DNA of 64,000 nt, from assembly GCA_020633335.1 (NCBI GenBank), contig JACKDU010000001.1, forward strand, positions 310,001 to 374,000, given 5' to 3'. This document shows positions 24,044 through 32,558 of this stretch, piece after piece. This DNA comes from Myxococcales bacterium. Lineage in GTDB: Bacteria; Myxococcota_A; Polyangia; Nannocystales; Nannocystaceae. The notes below the pieces were generated by a model. That model did not search any database. It saw nothing but the letters and a program-made list of their open reading frames with translations, and was not told where the DNA came from. The position numbers and the translations under genes are program-made. Each line of letters begins with the position of its first letter. Within the stretch, counting starts at the first letter, position 1.

Positions 24044-25363
24044 ATGGTCCGCCAAAGCCCCCTCCAGCGCCTCTCCCGGCTCGCCCTCGCGTTGCCGCTC
24101 CTCGCCTGTCAGCCGGCCGGGAGCGAGCCGCCGAGCTCCCCGACCGCGCCGGCGCCGGGCTCCTCGTCTGCGGGGGCCCCGGCGGGGTCCGAGGCGCCGG
24201 CGATCAGCGACGTCGATCACCCGATCAGCGACGCCGACCGGACGGCGGCGAGCGCCGAGGCCAAGGCCGGCAACCGCTTCGGCGACGCGCTCTACGGCCA
24301 GCTCCGGCCCCAGAACGGCAACCTCTTCATGTCGCCGCTGAGCGTCCGGATCGCCCTGGCGATGACCTACGCCGGCGCCCGGGGGAAGACCGCCGAGGAG
24401 ATGCGCTCGGTGCTCGCCTTCACCGCCGACGGCGACGCGCTCGGCGGGGCGATGGCCGCCCTCCAGGGCTCGCTCGCCGAGGCCGCGCCGGCGCCCCAGG
24501 TGCTGGCGATCGCCAACCGCCTCTGGGGCCTGCGGGGCGAGGGCTTCCTCGGCGAGTACCTCCAGCACACCCGCACCTACTACGGGGCCGCGCTCGCCGA
24601 GCTCGACTTCGGCGGCGACCCCGAGGGATCGCGGGCGACGATCAACGCCTGGGTCGCCGAGAAGACCCGCGACCGGATCCCCGAGCTCATCCCCAAGGGC
24701 CTGATCGACGGGAGCACGGTCCTCGTGCTGACCAACGCGATCTACTTCAAGGGCCTCTGGGAGCGGCCCTTCGACCCGGCGAAGACCGCCGAGGGCGACT
24801 TCAAGGTCGCCGACAAGACCGTCCGGGCGCCGATGATGGCCCAGAAGGCGCGCTTCTCCTACGCCGAGGTCGACGACGCCAAGGTCCTCGAGCTCCCCTA
24901 CGAGGGCGGCCGCCTGGCGATGGTGATCGTCCTGCCGAACGCGGTCGACGGCCTCGCCAGGGTCGAGGAGAAGGTCGTGAGCGGCGGCCTCGCGCCGCTC
25001 CTCAGCGGCGCCCGCGAGCGCGAGGTCGAGGTGACGATCCCCCGCTTCAAGGTCGAGAGCTCCTTCCTCTTGGGACAGGTCCTCAAGGGCATGGGGATGG
25101 GCACCGCCTTCGCCGGCGCCGACTTCTCGGGGATGAACGGCCGCCAGGACCTCCAGATCTCGGAGGTCGTCCACAAGGCCTTCGTCGAGGTCAACGAGGA
25201 GGGGAGCGAGGCCGCGGCCGCGACCGGGGTGGTGATGACCCGCTCCGCGGTGGTCGGCCCGCCCGCCCGCTTCGTCGCCGACCACCCCTTCCTCTTCGCG
25301 ATCCGCGATCGCCAGAGCGAGGCCGTGCTCTTCGTCGGCCGGCTGGTCAACCCGAACGCCTAG
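24044..25363 (+). CDS. Lipoprotein serpin of the inhibitory type, 439 aa
   Basis: The signal peptide ends in LPLLAC (Cys18) and is followed by a Pro/Ala/Gly/Ser linker of about 40 residues. The serpin fold is clear: NLFMSPLSVRIALAMTYAGA, VLTNAIYFKGLWERPFDP, and the C-terminal DHPFLFAIRDRQSEAVLFVGRL. The hinge of the reactive loop is NEEGSEAAAATGVV, small residues at P12-P9 as in inhibitory serpins. The scissile bond is probably Arg-Ser in VVMTRSAVV, or Ser-Ala by strict P15-P1 counting. It would be a suicide inhibitor of a serine protease at the cell surface. Stand-alone; an S8 protease gene lies 6 kb upstream. Confidence 0.92.
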   Translation: MVRQSPLQRLSRLALALPLLACQPAGSEPPSSPTAPAPGSSSAGAPAGSEAPAISDVDHPISDADRTAASAEAKAGNRFGDALYGQLRPQNGNLFMSPLSVRIALAMTYAGARGKTAEEMRSVLAFTADGDALGGAMAALQGSLAEAAPAPQVLAIANRLWGLRGEGFLGEYLQHTRTYYGAALAELDFGGDPEGSRATINAWVAEKTRDRIPELIPKGLIDGSTVLVLTNAIYFKGLWERPFDPAKTAEGDFKVADKTVRAPMMAQKARFSYAEVDDAKVLELPYEGGRLAMVIVLPNAVDGLARVEEKVVSGGLAPLLSGAREREVEVTIPRFKVESSFLLGQVLKGMGMGTAFAGADFSGMNGRQDLQISEVVHKAFVEVNEEGSEAAAATGVVMTRSAVVGPPARFVADHPFLFAIRDRQSEAVLFVGRLVNPNA

Positions 25364-25499
25364 CGGCGCCGCTCCGGAGGAGGTCTGCGTCCTCGATGCC
25401 AGGGGTCGCTCGCGGAGGCCGGCACCTGGTCAATCCGGGCCGATCTGATCGCGGAAATTCGATCCGCCGATCGATCGCGCTCGTTGCGATACTCCGCCC

Positions 25500-26876
25500 A
25501 TGGCGACTCGATCCGACCCCATCACGACGCTCTCGGCGGCGCTCCTCGCCCTCGCGCTGATCGGCTGCAACGGCGGCAGCGAGGAGAGCGCGAGCGCGGG
25601 CGAGAGCGAGAGCGCGGGCGACGACGCGCTCACCTGGTGGCGCGACGTCGAGCCCGTGGTCCGGACCCGCTGCGCGACCTGCCACCGGAGCGGTGACATC
25701 GCCCCCTTCGCCCTCGAGACCCACGAGCAATTCGTCGCCGTCGCCTCCGCCCTCGGGCCGGCGATCGAGGGCGAGCGGATGCCGCCCTGGCCGCCCGATC
25801 CCGCGTGCCACACCTACGCCCACTCGCTCGCGCTCGAGGCCGACGAGGAGGCGACCCTGCTCACCTACCTCGCCGGCGAGATGCCGGAGGGCGACCCCGC
25901 CGACGCGCCGCCGCCGGGCGATCCGCCCGACGAGCTCGATCCCGACGTCACGCTCTCGATGCCCGAGCCCTACACCCCGAGCCCGAGCGAGGGCGTCGAC
26001 GACTACCGCTGCTTCGTCCTGCCGTGGCCGGCGGAGATCGCCGACGAGCGCTTCGTGACCGCGCTCCAGGTCTTCCCGGGCGAGCGGGCGATCGTCCACC
26101 ACGTGATCCTCTTCGCGGTCGAGCCCGGTCAGGAGGCGGCCTACTTCGACCTCGACGCGGCCGAGCCGGGGCCCGGCTACACCTGCTTCGGCGGCCCGGG
26201 GGGGCCACCCGGCGCCCGCTGGCTCGGCGGCTGGGTCCCCGGGGCGCCGCCGGTGCTCGCCCCCGAGGGCCTCGGGCAGCGGGTGGACGCCGGCTCGCAC
26301 CTGATCATGCAGGTCCACTACAACACCGCCGGCGGGGCCGGGCTCGCCGATCAGAGCTCGATCGGCTTCGAGGTCGCGACCCAGGTCGACCACGAGGCGA
26401 CGGTCATCCCCATGGTCGACATCGCCTGGCTCGGCGGCGGCGCGATGGTGATCCCGGCGGGCGATCCCGCGGTGACCCACGAGGCGACCTGGGAGCGCGA
26501 CAACCCGATCTTCACCCAGGCCCTCAGCCGGATCGGCGTCGCGCCGACCGATGAGGTCGCGATCTGGAACGCCGGCCTCCACATGCACACCTTCGGCACC
26601 CGCGGGCGGATCGCGATCCGCGGCCCCGGCGACGCCGAGGAGTGCCTCCTCGACATCCCGGAGTGGGACTTCAACTGGCAGTCGAGCTACAGCTTCGAGG
26701 CCCCGTCGATCGTCGGCGCCGACGAGGCGCTCCACCTCCAGTGCTGGTGGGACAACAGCGCCGACAACCAGCCGATCGTCGACGGCATGAAGCAGGCGCC
26801 CGCCGACCTCGACTGGGGCGATCGGACGACGGACGAGATGTGCCTCGGGATCCTCTTCGCGTCGGCGGTGCCCTGA
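25500..26876 (+). CDS. Copper type II monooxygenase-like (PHM/DBH fold) lipoprotein with haem c motif, 458 aa
   Basis: The signal peptide ends in LIGC (Cys20). A haem c motif CATCH lies at residues 58-62, then MPPWPPD and a short linker. The C-terminal 280 residues have the copper ligands of the peptidylglycine/dopamine monooxygenase fold: His200-His201 (IVHHVIL), His273 (MQVHYNT, with His267 nearby), His361-x-His363 (LHMHTFG) and Met447 (EMCLGIL), in the same order and type as in PHM (family knowledge). An oxidative role on an unknown extracytoplasmic substrate is inferred, with the haem feeding electrons. GATACT lies 6 nt before the ATG. Confidence 0.8.
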   Translation: MATRSDPITTLSAALLALALIGCNGGSEESASAGESESAGDDALTWWRDVEPVVRTRCATCHRSGDIAPFALETHEQFVAVASALGPAIEGERMPPWPPDPACHTYAHSLALEADEEATLLTYLAGEMPEGDPADAPPPGDPPDELDPDVTLSMPEPYTPSPSEGVDDYRCFVLPWPAEIADERFVTALQVFPGERAIVHHVILFAVEPGQEAAYFDLDAAEPGPGYTCFGGPGGPPGARWLGGWVPGAPPVLAPEGLGQRVDAGSHLIMQVHYNTAGGAGLADQSSIGFEVATQVDHEATVIPMVDIAWLGGGAMVIPAGDPAVTHEATWERDNPIFTQALSRIGVAPTDEVAIWNAGLHMHTFGTRGRIAIRGPGDAEECLLDIPEWDFNWQSSYSFEAPSIVGADEALHLQCWWDNSADNQPIVDGMKQAPADLDWGDRTTDEMCLGILFASAVP

Positions 26877-26879
26877 GCG

Positions 26880-27491
26880 CTAGCCGCTCGGGGCTGGAGG
26901 TGTTTCCGGCGCGGGGTCGGCCGCGGCCGCGCTCGCCGCTCGGCGGGCCTCACGGCTGGCGCGGGCCCTCGGGATCTGCGCCCGCGCCCGCTCGAGATCG
27001 GCGGGCTCGAGCGGCGGCGCGGCCCCCTGGGAGGCGACGAAGGCCGCGACCGCGACGAGCTCGTCGTCGCTGAGCGCGCTCGGGAGGTCGTCGATCGCCT
27101 TCATCACCGCGGGCGCGTAGGTCGGGACGACGAGCGCGTCGGGATCGAGCATCGACTCGACCACGTACTCGATCGGCGCAAGCTCGGGGCGACGCGTCTT
27201 CGCGCGGACGGCGAGCGGCGCCTCCATCCCGTCGCCGACCCCGAGGTTGGGGCCGACGATCATCCCGCCGCGCTTGCCGACCTTGTGGCAGGCGGAGCAG
27301 GCGGCGCGGTCGAAGAAGAGCTTGTCGCCGGCGGCGATCGCCCGCTCGACCGCGGGGTCGAGCTTCGGCCCCGCCGGCGCCTTGTCGGCGCGCGGCCGCA
27401 CCTTGACCTCGCCCTCGGCGCAGCCGCTGAGGGCGAGCGCGAGGGCGAGGGGGACGAGGGGTCGCGCGCTGCGACGCCGGCTCCTAGCCAC
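26880..27491 (-). CDS. Mono-haem cytochrome c lipoprotein, 203 aa
   Basis: A GTG at 27491 gives a basic n-region and the lipobox ALSGC. The haem motif is CSACH in AACSACHKVGKRGGMIVGPNLGVG, followed by a Met-rich segment (MLDPDALVVPTYAPAVMKAID) with the likely axial Met. The C-terminus is Ala/Arg-rich. The start overlaps the stop of the upstream di-haem cytochrome gene (GTGGCTAG), so the two are translationally coupled and likely act together in extracytoplasmic electron transfer. The longer frame upstream of 27491 lies inside the neighbour and was not used. Confidence 0.8.
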   Translation of the reverse strand: MARSRRRSARPLVPLALALALSGCAEGEVKVRPRADKAPAGPKLDPAVERAIAAGDKLFFDRAACSACHKVGKRGGMIVGPNLGVGDGMEAPLAVRAKTRRPELAPIEYVVESMLDPDALVVPTYAPAVMKAIDDLPSALSDDELVAVAAFVASQGAAPPLEPADLERARAQIPRARASREARRAASAAAADPAPETPPAPSG

Positions 27492-28491
27492 CGGCCTCCT
27501 GGGGCTTCCAGGTGGTCTTGGGCACCGCGTTGTCGACCGGCGGCAGCGAGCGGAGGTAGGCGACGATCGCCTTGACGTCCTTGTGCTTGAGCTGCGACCA
27601 GGCGCCGACATAGAAGGTCATCGGCCCGACGATCGCGGTCCCGTCGCGCTTGTCGAGCTCGGTGATCGCGGTCATCAGCTCGTCGTCGGAGTACTTGCCG
27701 ATCCCGTTGGTCGGGTGCGGGGTCAGGTTCGCCGACCAGACCTGGCCCTCGCCCTGGAAGGGGAGCGCCGCGTAGGCCCGGCCGCCGGCGAAGAGCTTGC
27801 TCTGATCCGGGCGCCCGTCGGCGCCGAGCGGGGTGTGGCAGTCGCCGCAGTGGGCGAGCTCGACCAGGTACTTGCCCTCGGCGACCGGCTCGGGGAGCGG
27901 CGGCTCGCCGGTGGGCTCGGGCGGGGTCGGCTTGGTCAGCTTGAGATCGGTGTTGCCGGCGACCGCGTTGTCGATCGGCTTGATCGTCCGGAGGTAGGCG
28001 ACGAGCGCCTTCATGTCCTCGTCGGAGGCGGCCGCGAAGTACTCGTAGGGCATCACCGGGTACATCTGCTCGCCGCTCGGCCGGATCCCGCGGCGGACCG
28101 CGTTGATGATCTGCTCGTCGGTCCAGCCGCCGATCCCGGTCCGCTGATCCTGGGTGATGTTCGGCGAGCGCCAGGTGCCGAAGGTGTCGGGGTACTCGAG
28201 GCCGCCGGAGTAGGCCTTGTCGAGATCGGGGCCCGACTCGGAGAGCGGGGTGTGGCAGGCGCGGCAGTTCATCACGACCTCGGCGAGGTAGCGGCCGCGC
28301 TCGATGAGCACCGGATCGGCCGGGCCCTCGTCGGCGTCGGCGTCGGCCTCGGGCTTCTCGTCGGTCTTCTTGGCGTCGTCGGTCTTGGCGGTCTTGTCGC
28401 TGTCCTTCTTGGCGTCGGTGGCGGCGCCCCCGCAGGAGACGGCGCCGAGCGTGAGGGCGATGGGGAGGAGGAGGAGAGAGAAGCGGTGCAT
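27484..28491 (-). CDS. Di-haem cytochrome c lipoprotein, 335 aa
   Basis: ATG at 28491; the signal peptide ends in LGAVSC (Cys20). An acidic/Lys linker is followed by two cytochrome c domains with motifs CRACHTPLSESG and CGDCHTPLGADG, each with downstream Met-containing segments (MYPVMPYEYF; GPMTFYVGAWSQ). This resembles the cytochrome subunits of gluconate/alcohol dehydrogenase-type systems and similar electron carriers. It is the first gene of a coupled pair with the mono-haem cytochrome. The longer open frame reaching 28887 is antisense to the next gene and is rejected. Confidence 0.82.
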   Translation of the reverse strand: MHRFSLLLLPIALTLGAVSCGGAATDAKKDSDKTAKTDDAKKTDEKPEADADADEGPADPVLIERGRYLAEVVMNCRACHTPLSESGPDLDKAYSGGLEYPDTFGTWRSPNITQDQRTGIGGWTDEQIINAVRRGIRPSGEQMYPVMPYEYFAAASDEDMKALVAYLRTIKPIDNAVAGNTDLKLTKPTPPEPTGEPPLPEPVAEGKYLVELAHCGDCHTPLGADGRPDQSKLFAGGRAYAALPFQGEGQVWSANLTPHPTNGIGKYSDDELMTAITELDKRDGTAIVGPMTFYVGAWSQLKHKDVKAIVAYLRSLPPVDNAVPKTTWKPQEAGG

Positions 28492-28725
28492 CGTCGAAGC
28501 TCCGGGTCGTTGGCCTTGCTCTCCGCCGATATTCGATCGCTGTCGGAGTGGAGCCAATCCCGCGCGGGTCGCCCTGTGCTGCAAAATCTGCATCCCGGGG
28601 AGAATTGCTCGGATTTGCGCCCCTTTTCTGCGCGCACATCGTGCGCCTGCCGGATCCTGGTGGACAGCGTTCGGCGGCGCGATTCGTCGCGCCGAGCTCG
28701 GTCCGAAGAGGTGAGAGCCCCGTGG

Positions 28726-28731
28726 CATAGT
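28726..28731 (+). promoter_or_regulatory. -10-like CATAGT before the gene at 28738
   Basis: CATAGT ends 6 nt before the ATG; the same hexamer lies 7 nt before serA. The 246-bp divergent region otherwise contains an AT-richer block at 28541-28640 that may hold the promoter of the cytochrome pair. Confidence 0.35.
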
Positions 28732-28737
28732 CGCGTG

Positions 28738-29520
28738 ATGGTCGGGCGGCTCCGCGATTGGTTCCTCCTCGTCGGGTCGCTCGCCTTCGTCGCCCTCGGG
28801 ATCCTGTTCTTGATCCGCGGCGACGACGACACCGCACCCCTGGCGACGATCGCCGTCTTCGGCGCCTGCGCTGGCGTCGCGGTCCATCAGCTCCGCGGCC
28901 AGCGAAAGCTCGAGCGCCAGGCCAGCGATCCCTCGCTGACGGTCGCGGTCGTCGGCGGCGCGCCGATCGAGGTCGATCGTCGCCGTCTGGTGCTGGCGAT
29001 GGTCGGCCTCCTCGCCTTCGGCCTCTTCCTGGCGGCGACCGGGGGTCCGCTCGGCGAGGGCTTCGTCGCGGTCAGCCTCCTCGTCGCCGGCTTCGCAGCG
29101 GTCGCGCTCGTCGCCCTCGCGTTCGGCTGGCGGCGGGGTTTCGCGCTGATCTTCACCCGCGAGGGGATCGTCTTCGAATCGCCGCGGCTCGTCTATGAGG
29201 TCGCCTGGTCGGCGATCATCGGGGTCGAGCTAACGACGATCAACGAGCAGCCGGTGATCACCCTCTTCGTCGCGGATCCCCACGCGCTCGCGGCCAGCGC
29301 CGAGGTCCGACGCGGCGAGCCGGCGCGGGCGCGGGCCCGCCTCGCGCGCGACCTCGATCGCTCCTTCGAGTGGTTCGGCGCCCACCTGGTGATCGCGCCC
29401 TCGGCCTACGGCGTCGACGCGGTCGTCCTCCTGCGGGCGATCGAGCGCTACGTCGGCGAGCCGGGGATGCGCGGCGAGCTGGTGCCGCGGGGGTCGCTCG
29501 CCAGCGCCGCGATCGGCTAG
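28738..29520 (+). CDS. Membrane protein, STM3941-like, 260 aa
   Basis: The ATG at 28738 starts MVGRLRDWFLLVGSLAFVAL. Four hydrophobic segments in two hairpins occupy residues 8-60 and 80-140. After them is a PH-like domain pattern (FTREGIVFESPRLVYEVAWS, VITLFVADP) like that in STM3941-family proteins. The family function is unknown. The frame is open far upstream (from 27247), but that part is antisense to the cytochrome genes. Its stop overlaps the stop of the convergent cupin gene by 4 bp. Confidence 0.7.
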   Translation: MVGRLRDWFLLVGSLAFVALGILFLIRGDDDTAPLATIAVFGACAGVAVHQLRGQRKLERQASDPSLTVAVVGGAPIEVDRRRLVLAMVGLLAFGLFLAATGGPLGEGFVAVSLLVAGFAAVALVALAFGWRRGFALIFTREGIVFESPRLVYEVAWSAIIGVELTTINEQPVITLFVADPHALAASAEVRRGEPARARARLARDLDRSFEWFGAHLVIAPSAYGVDAVVLLRAIERYVGEPGMRGELVPRGSLASAAIG

Positions 29521-30032
29521 TCGCCGCGTCCGCGGGCGGCGAGGAGCTCGAAGATCCGCGGGAGCTCGGGCTCGCCAGCCATGTAGGGCGCGTCGGTCAT
29601 CGTCCCGATCCGCCGGAGCCCGCGGACCTGGACCTTGCCGCTGTCGGGGTAGACGCAGACCTCCTGCGGATCGTTGAGGCCGATGGCGAGGTAGACCAGG
29701 TCCTCGTCGCCGTCGTTGGCGATCTGGTGGGCGACCTGGGTGCCGGCGAGGCAGCGGATGCAGTCGCCGGGGCCGATCGCGTGGAGCTCGTCGCCGTAGC
29801 GGAGGACGCCGCGGCCGGCGAGGACGTAGAAGACCTCGTCCTCGCGCATGTGGAAGTGGAAGGGCACCGAGGCGTTGCCCGGCGGGAGGCGGGTGAGGTT
29901 GACCCCGAGGCGGCCGTCGTAGCGCTCCTCGCCCGGGGTCAGGACCCGCCAGAAGCCGCCCCAGCGGCCGCTCACCTCGCCCTCTTCGGGGGCGTCGGCG
30001 ATGTTGACGATGAAGGGCGGGCGCTCGGGCAT
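29517..30032 (-). CDS. Cupin-domain protein, 171 aa
   Basis: A single cupin: motif 1 is VPFHFHMREDEVFYVLAGRG (two His and one Glu for metal), motif 2 is QVAHQIANDGDEDLVYLAIG. The extended N-terminal part FIVNIADAPEEGEVSGRWGGFWRVL and the PDSGKVQV tail are like those in sugar-phosphate or small-molecule cupins. No signal peptide. The reaction cannot be assigned. TAGGAT at 30039-30044 lies 6 nt before the ATG. Confidence 0.85.
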   Translation of the reverse strand: MPERPPFIVNIADAPEEGEVSGRWGGFWRVLTPGEERYDGRLGVNLTRLPPGNASVPFHFHMREDEVFYVLAGRGVLRYGDELHAIGPGDCIRCLAGTQVAHQIANDGDEDLVYLAIGLNDPQEVCVYPDSGKVQVRGLRRIGTMTDAPYMAGEPELPRIFELLAARGRGD

Positions 30033-30165
30033 GGCGCGATCCTATCAACTCGCCGTGGCAGAAGTCCTCGGCTACCCTCGGCTCGGTGCCTCGTCCCCCG
30101 CGCGCTCGCCTCGTGATCGTCCGCGTCGTCGCGTCGCCGGGGCGCGGCCCGTCGGAGGTCGCGGC

Positions 30166-31152
30166 GTGAGCGTCCGCGTCCGGAGCGCGCTCGCGGAGGC
30201 CGCTCGCGAGCGGCGCTACGTCCAGATCAGCGGGCGCTCGGGCGTCCAGGTCAGCGGCTTCGTCCTCGACGTCGGCGACGCGCTGGTGCTCCTCGCCAAG
30301 GTCCACGACCTGAGCTTCGACGGCTACGAGGTGGTCCGGCTCAGCGCGATCGACAAGGTCCGTCGGAGCGCGGTCGACGAGTTCTTCGAGGGGATGATCC
30401 GCGGCGCCGGCGAGGCGATCCCGGCGGACCCGGGGCTCGGGTCGCTGACGGCGATGGGCGCGGTCCTCCGGGGGATCGGCGAGCGCTGGTCGGTCGTCGG
30501 GATCGAGCACGAGGACGACGCGCTCGAGGACGCCCTCCGCTTTCGGGTCGGGGCGATCCTCGGGGCCGACGATCTCCGGGTCCGCCTCCGCTACATCACG
30601 ACCACCGGGCACTTTCGCGGGGTCGAGGTGATCACGACCCACCAGATCACCAGCGTCGCCTTCGGGGCGCCCTACTACGACGCCTTCGCCCGCGCCGCTC
30701 GACCCTGGAGCGACGCGCCCTGGGGTGACGCGCTCGCGGCCGCGCTAGGGCGGGTGTGGTCGCCCTTGAGCGGGCTCCTGGCGGTCCTCGGCGAGGCGCG
30801 CGAGGGCCTCCGCTTCCGTCGCCTCTGCGCGTCCTACGACCTCGAGGAGCTGGTTGAGGGGGACGACGTGTCGACCTGGCGATGCCGGTCCTATGGCCTC
30901 GCGGTCACGCTCGGCGGCGAGCGGGTCGCCGCGATCGACCTCTACACCCAGCCCGAGGGCGGCTTTGAGCCCTTCGTCGGCCCCTTCCTCGACGGCCTGG
31001 AGCTCGAGGCCGGGCGCGACGAGGTCGGCCAGGTGCTCGGGTCGAGCGTCGTCGATGACACCTGCCGGATCGGGCCGATCGCGGCGCGCTTCGTCTACGA
31101 CGAGGAGGGCCGGCTCGAGCGCCTGCGCCTCGAGCACGTCGACGACGGGTGA
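30166..31152 (+). CDS. Hypothetical protein, 328 aa
   Basis: The GTG at 30166 has GGAGG 8-12 nt upstream. The N-terminal 90 residues look like an SH3/LSm-like beta barrel (YVQISGRSGVQVSGFVLDVGDALVLLAKVHDLSFDGYEVVRLSAID). A central region follows, LRYITTTGHFRGVEVITTHQITSVAFG, with another set of strands. No signal peptide. Proteins like this are found beside other myxobacterial surface genes; no family is claimed. Upstream Met starts at 30001-30031 lie inside the divergent cupin gene. Confidence 0.65.
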   Translation: MSVRVRSALAEAARERRYVQISGRSGVQVSGFVLDVGDALVLLAKVHDLSFDGYEVVRLSAIDKVRRSAVDEFFEGMIRGAGEAIPADPGLGSLTAMGAVLRGIGERWSVVGIEHEDDALEDALRFRVGAILGADDLRVRLRYITTTGHFRGVEVITTHQITSVAFGAPYYDAFARAARPWSDAPWGDALAAALGRVWSPLSGLLAVLGEAREGLRFRRLCASYDLEELVEGDDVSTWRCRSYGLAVTLGGERVAAIDLYTQPEGGFEPFVGPFLDGLELEAGRDEVGQVLGSSVVDDTCRIGPIAARFVYDEEGRLERLRLEHVDDG

Positions 31153-31162
31153 GGGCGCGGCC

Positions 31163-31176
31163 GAGCGGCGCCGCTC
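31163..31176. terminator. 14-bp palindrome between convergent genes
   Basis: GAGCGGCGCCGCTC is a perfect palindrome that overlaps the stop codon of the radical SAM gene, 10 nt after the stop of the gene at 30166-31152. Weak evidence as a terminator. Confidence 0.3.
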
Positions 31177-32545
31177 ACTGGCAGGGGAGCTCGCTCTCCT
31201 CGAAGGCCTCCGGGAGGCTCCGGTGGATCGAGCGCTCGAGGTGGTAGATCCGGAGCTCGTCGGCGAGGTTGAAGCGGAGGGGGGTGCAGTCTCCGGTCTC
31301 CTCGGGGCCCTGCTTGCGCGACTCCCAGGGGCAGCCGCCGGTGCAGAGCGGCTGCACGCGGCAGGTCTTGCACGGGGTGTGGAAGAAGGGGTCGAACGAG
31401 TCCCAGCCCGCGTTGTTGGCGAGCATCGACGCGCTCGCCTCGCCGTCGAGGCGGCCGCTCGCGTGCTCGTCGGTCATCGCGACCTCGTTCCAGCAGCGGA
31501 AGACGAGGTCGTCGGGCGCGAGGACGGCGCCCCCGGGGTGATCGGCGACGCAGATGCCGCCCGCGCGCGGCCGCGGGAGCCCGGAGACGCCGCGGAAGCC
31601 CCGGGTGAGGAGGTAGAACTTGAAGCGGGTCTGGAGCGCGGCGAACTCCTCCCGGCTGAGGGCGACGTCGCCGACCCCCGCGCAGACGTCGGTGTAGGGG
31701 AGCGTGTGGCCGAGGTAGACCGAAACGCGCCGCTGGAGATCGAGGTCGACCAGGCGATCGACGAGGCCCTCGAGGCGATCGGCGTTGCTGCGGTCGACGT
31801 TGACGCGGAGGATGATCCGGAGCCGCTCCGAGGCGCGCGCGACGTTGGCGAGGATCCGATCGAAGGTCGGGCCGCCGACCACCGAGAGGCGGCGCCGGTC
31901 ATGGACCTCGGGCGGCCCGTCGAGGGTGACCTGGAGGTAGCGGAAGCCGCCGAGCGCGACCAGGTCGTCGATCCGCCCGTCGCCGAGGAGCGAGCCGTTG
32001 GTGATCATCGAGTGCGAGTACGACGCGCCGATCGCCTCGCAGTGCGCGCGGAGGCGGGTCGAGAGCGCCTTGATCACCGGGTAGGCCATCAGCGGCTCGC
32101 CGCCGAACCAGGTGATCGAGAGCGCCGTCTCCGGCTCGAGGTTGGCCTCGACGTGGCGGACGATCCGGTCGATCTCGGCGTCGCCCATGTGGCGCTTCGG
32201 GTGCTCCTGGAAGCAGTAGGTGCAGGCGAAGTTGCAGCTCAGGGTCGGCGCGATCGTCAGCGAGACGCCGCGGGTCCGCGCGCGCCCCTCGCGGTAGCGG
32301 CGGCGGACCTCCGCGCGCTCGTCGACCGCGGCGTTGACCAGGAAGCCGCCGCGCCGGAGGGCGACGACCAGCCGCGGCTCAAAGCCCGTGATGGGGTCGC
32401 CGGCGGCGACCGCCTCGAGGATCAGGGCGGTGAGCTCGAAGTCCGCGGCGTCGAGCGTGAGGAAGGCGCCGCTGAGGGTGTTGTAGGCGAGGTAGACCCC
32501 GTCGACGAAGGAGGGGCAGAGGAGGTTGAACTCGGAGACCTTCAT
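31175..32545 (-). CDS. Radical SAM/SPASM peptide maturase, 456 aa
   Basis: The radical SAM cluster motif is Cys104, Cys108, Cys111 (CNFACTYC). The TIM-barrel continues with ITWFGGEPLM and YLQVTLDGPPEVHDRRR. A C-terminal SPASM domain for auxiliary Fe-S clusters has Cys332, Cys351, Cys392, Cys395, Cys401, Cys405, Cys420 and Cys455 (PCKTCRVQPLCTGGC). The N-terminal 95 residues (FNLLCPSFVDGVYLAYNTLS) resemble the RiPP-recognition/PqqD-like segment of peptide maturases. It starts 13 nt after the stop of a Cys-rich protein gene, its probable substrate, and should be co-transcribed. Thioether (sactionine/ranthionine) formation is a hypothesis. No transporter or protease gene is adjacent. Confidence 0.9.
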   Translation of the reverse strand: MKVSEFNLLCPSFVDGVYLAYNTLSGAFLTLDAADFELTALILEAVAAGDPITGFEPRLVVALRRGGFLVNAAVDERAEVRRRYREGRARTRGVSLTIAPTLSCNFACTYCFQEHPKRHMGDAEIDRIVRHVEANLEPETALSITWFGGEPLMAYPVIKALSTRLRAHCEAIGASYSHSMITNGSLLGDGRIDDLVALGGFRYLQVTLDGPPEVHDRRRLSVVGGPTFDRILANVARASERLRIILRVNVDRSNADRLEGLVDRLVDLDLQRRVSVYLGHTLPYTDVCAGVGDVALSREEFAALQTRFKFYLLTRGFRGVSGLPRPRAGGICVADHPGGAVLAPDDLVFRCWNEVAMTDEHASGRLDGEASASMLANNAGWDSFDPFFHTPCKTCRVQPLCTGGCPWESRKQGPEETGDCTPLRFNLADELRIYHLERSIHRSLPEAFEESELPCQ

Positions 32546-32558
32546 GCGGCCGCGGGGC

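Noticed and set aside
27247..28737. N-terminal extension of the STM3941-like protein
   Set aside because: This part is antisense to the two cytochrome genes; a signal-anchor-like start and a -10 hexamer occur at 28738.
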